38,355 bases of DNA. It comes from Bacteroidia bacterium (GTDB taxonomy: Bacteria; Bacteroidota; Bacteroidia; Bacteroidales; BM520). Position numbers and translations under genes: made by a program. The notes under the pieces were generated by a model that ran no database searches, was not told the DNA's origin, and saw only the letters and a program-made list of their open reading frames with translations. The DNA is taken from contig RZYD01000003.1 in assembly GCA_009930445.1 (NCBI GenBank), forward strand, positions 1-38,355, given 5' to 3'. Below are positions 38,117 through 38,355 of this stretch, one piece after another; within the stretch, counting starts at the first letter, position 1, and every line of letters starts with the position of its first letter.

Positions 38117-38355
38117 ATGCACAAAAGTACGCTTCGCTCCTCTTTATTGCTGCTTACTGCCGCTGCAGTGTGGGGGTTTGCTTTTGTGGCCCAGCGGATG
38201 GGTATGGAGCATGTCGGGCCTTTTACTTTTAATGCCATCCGTTTTTTCCTGGGTGGTTTATCGCTCGTGCCTCTGATTTTTATCTTCCCGGAAAAGCCTT
38301 CCCGATACGAGAAACAATTGTCGGCACGTAACCTTGCGCTCTGGGGCACCTTCGC
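38117..38355 (+). CDS. EamA/DMT-family transporter, N-terminal part (3' end outside window)
   Basis: ATG 38117 lies 3 bases after the hypD stop, and the frame stays open to the window end (79 codons). The text SSLLLLTAAAVWGFAFVAQ, RMGMEHVGPFTFNAIRFFL and GGLSLVPLIFIF is the first two membrane helices of an EamA (drug/metabolite transporter) repeat. Tight spacing puts it in the glycyl-radical operon, so import or export of the substrate or product (for example hydroxyproline or proline) is possible, but DMT substrates cannot be predicted from sequence. The rest of the protein is missing here. Confidence 0.87.
   Translation, partial: MHKSTLRSSLLLLTAAAVWGFAFVAQRMGMEHVGPFTFNAIRFFLGGLSLVPLIFIFPEKPSRYEKQLSARNLALWGTF

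Noticed and set aside
1-38355. CRISPR arrays, insertion sequences, prophage genes and rRNA genes
   Set aside because: I found no regularly spaced direct repeats, transposase or integrase motifs, phage structural genes or rRNA sequence anywhere in the window.

Overview
The window reads as chromosomal DNA of an anaerobic or facultatively anaerobic member of the Bacteroidota, probably near Bacteroidales/Marinilabiliales. Reasons: a PorT-like type IX secretion protein, repeated TTTG-N18/21-TAnnTTTG promoter matches (the Bacteroidota sigma consensus), few Shine-Dalgarno sites, non-ATG starts, an ApbE/NqrM-like pair that points to Na+-NQR, and the S6-S18-L9 operon. Glycyl-radical, citrate lyase and multiheme cytochrome genes suggest life without oxygen. 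The exact taxon cannot be read from this sequence.

Positions 1-16.5 kb are mostly housekeeping genes on the minus strand. They are an ApbE tail and NqrM-like protein, a sigma-region-4/HARE-HTH regulator, a TrmH-type rRNA methylase, rplI-rpsR-rpsF, nhaA, wecB, radC, rpsT with tRNA-Glu, aspartate aminotransferase-rfaE1-porT, an MscS channel with a bleomycin-hydrolase-like peptidase, and a surface lipoprotein.

Positions 16.7-25 kb are on the plus strand. They hold a citrate lyase made of a CitD-CitE fusion plus CitF, then an AmgK-RapZ fusion, a tiny zinc-ribbon protein and a MurU-like nucleotidyltransferase (cell-wall sugar recycling), and an AddB-like Fe-S nuclease. A convergent exported MEMO1-AMMECR1 fusion and a small secreted protein follow.

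Positions 27.6-33.5 kb (minus strand) form the most unusual block. An octaheme tetrathionate-reductase-family cytochrome and its cytochrome b partner are followed by two half-size YeeE/YedE sulfur transporters, one fused to a rhodanese, and two more exported rhodanese proteins. All three rhodanese-bearing proteins end in a Pro/Ala-rich linker plus a C-terminal Gly-Gly-Cys, and two of the three have lost the rhodanese active-site cysteine. I infer a sulfur-compound respiration and sulfane-sulfur trafficking system in which the tail cysteine may be the working thiol.

Positions 33.5-34.9 kb hold an AT-rich gene-poor stretch, tRNA-Asp and a long leader. The window ends with a glycyl-radical enzyme pair that matches trans-4-hydroxy-L-proline dehydratase and its activase, followed by a truncated EamA transporter.
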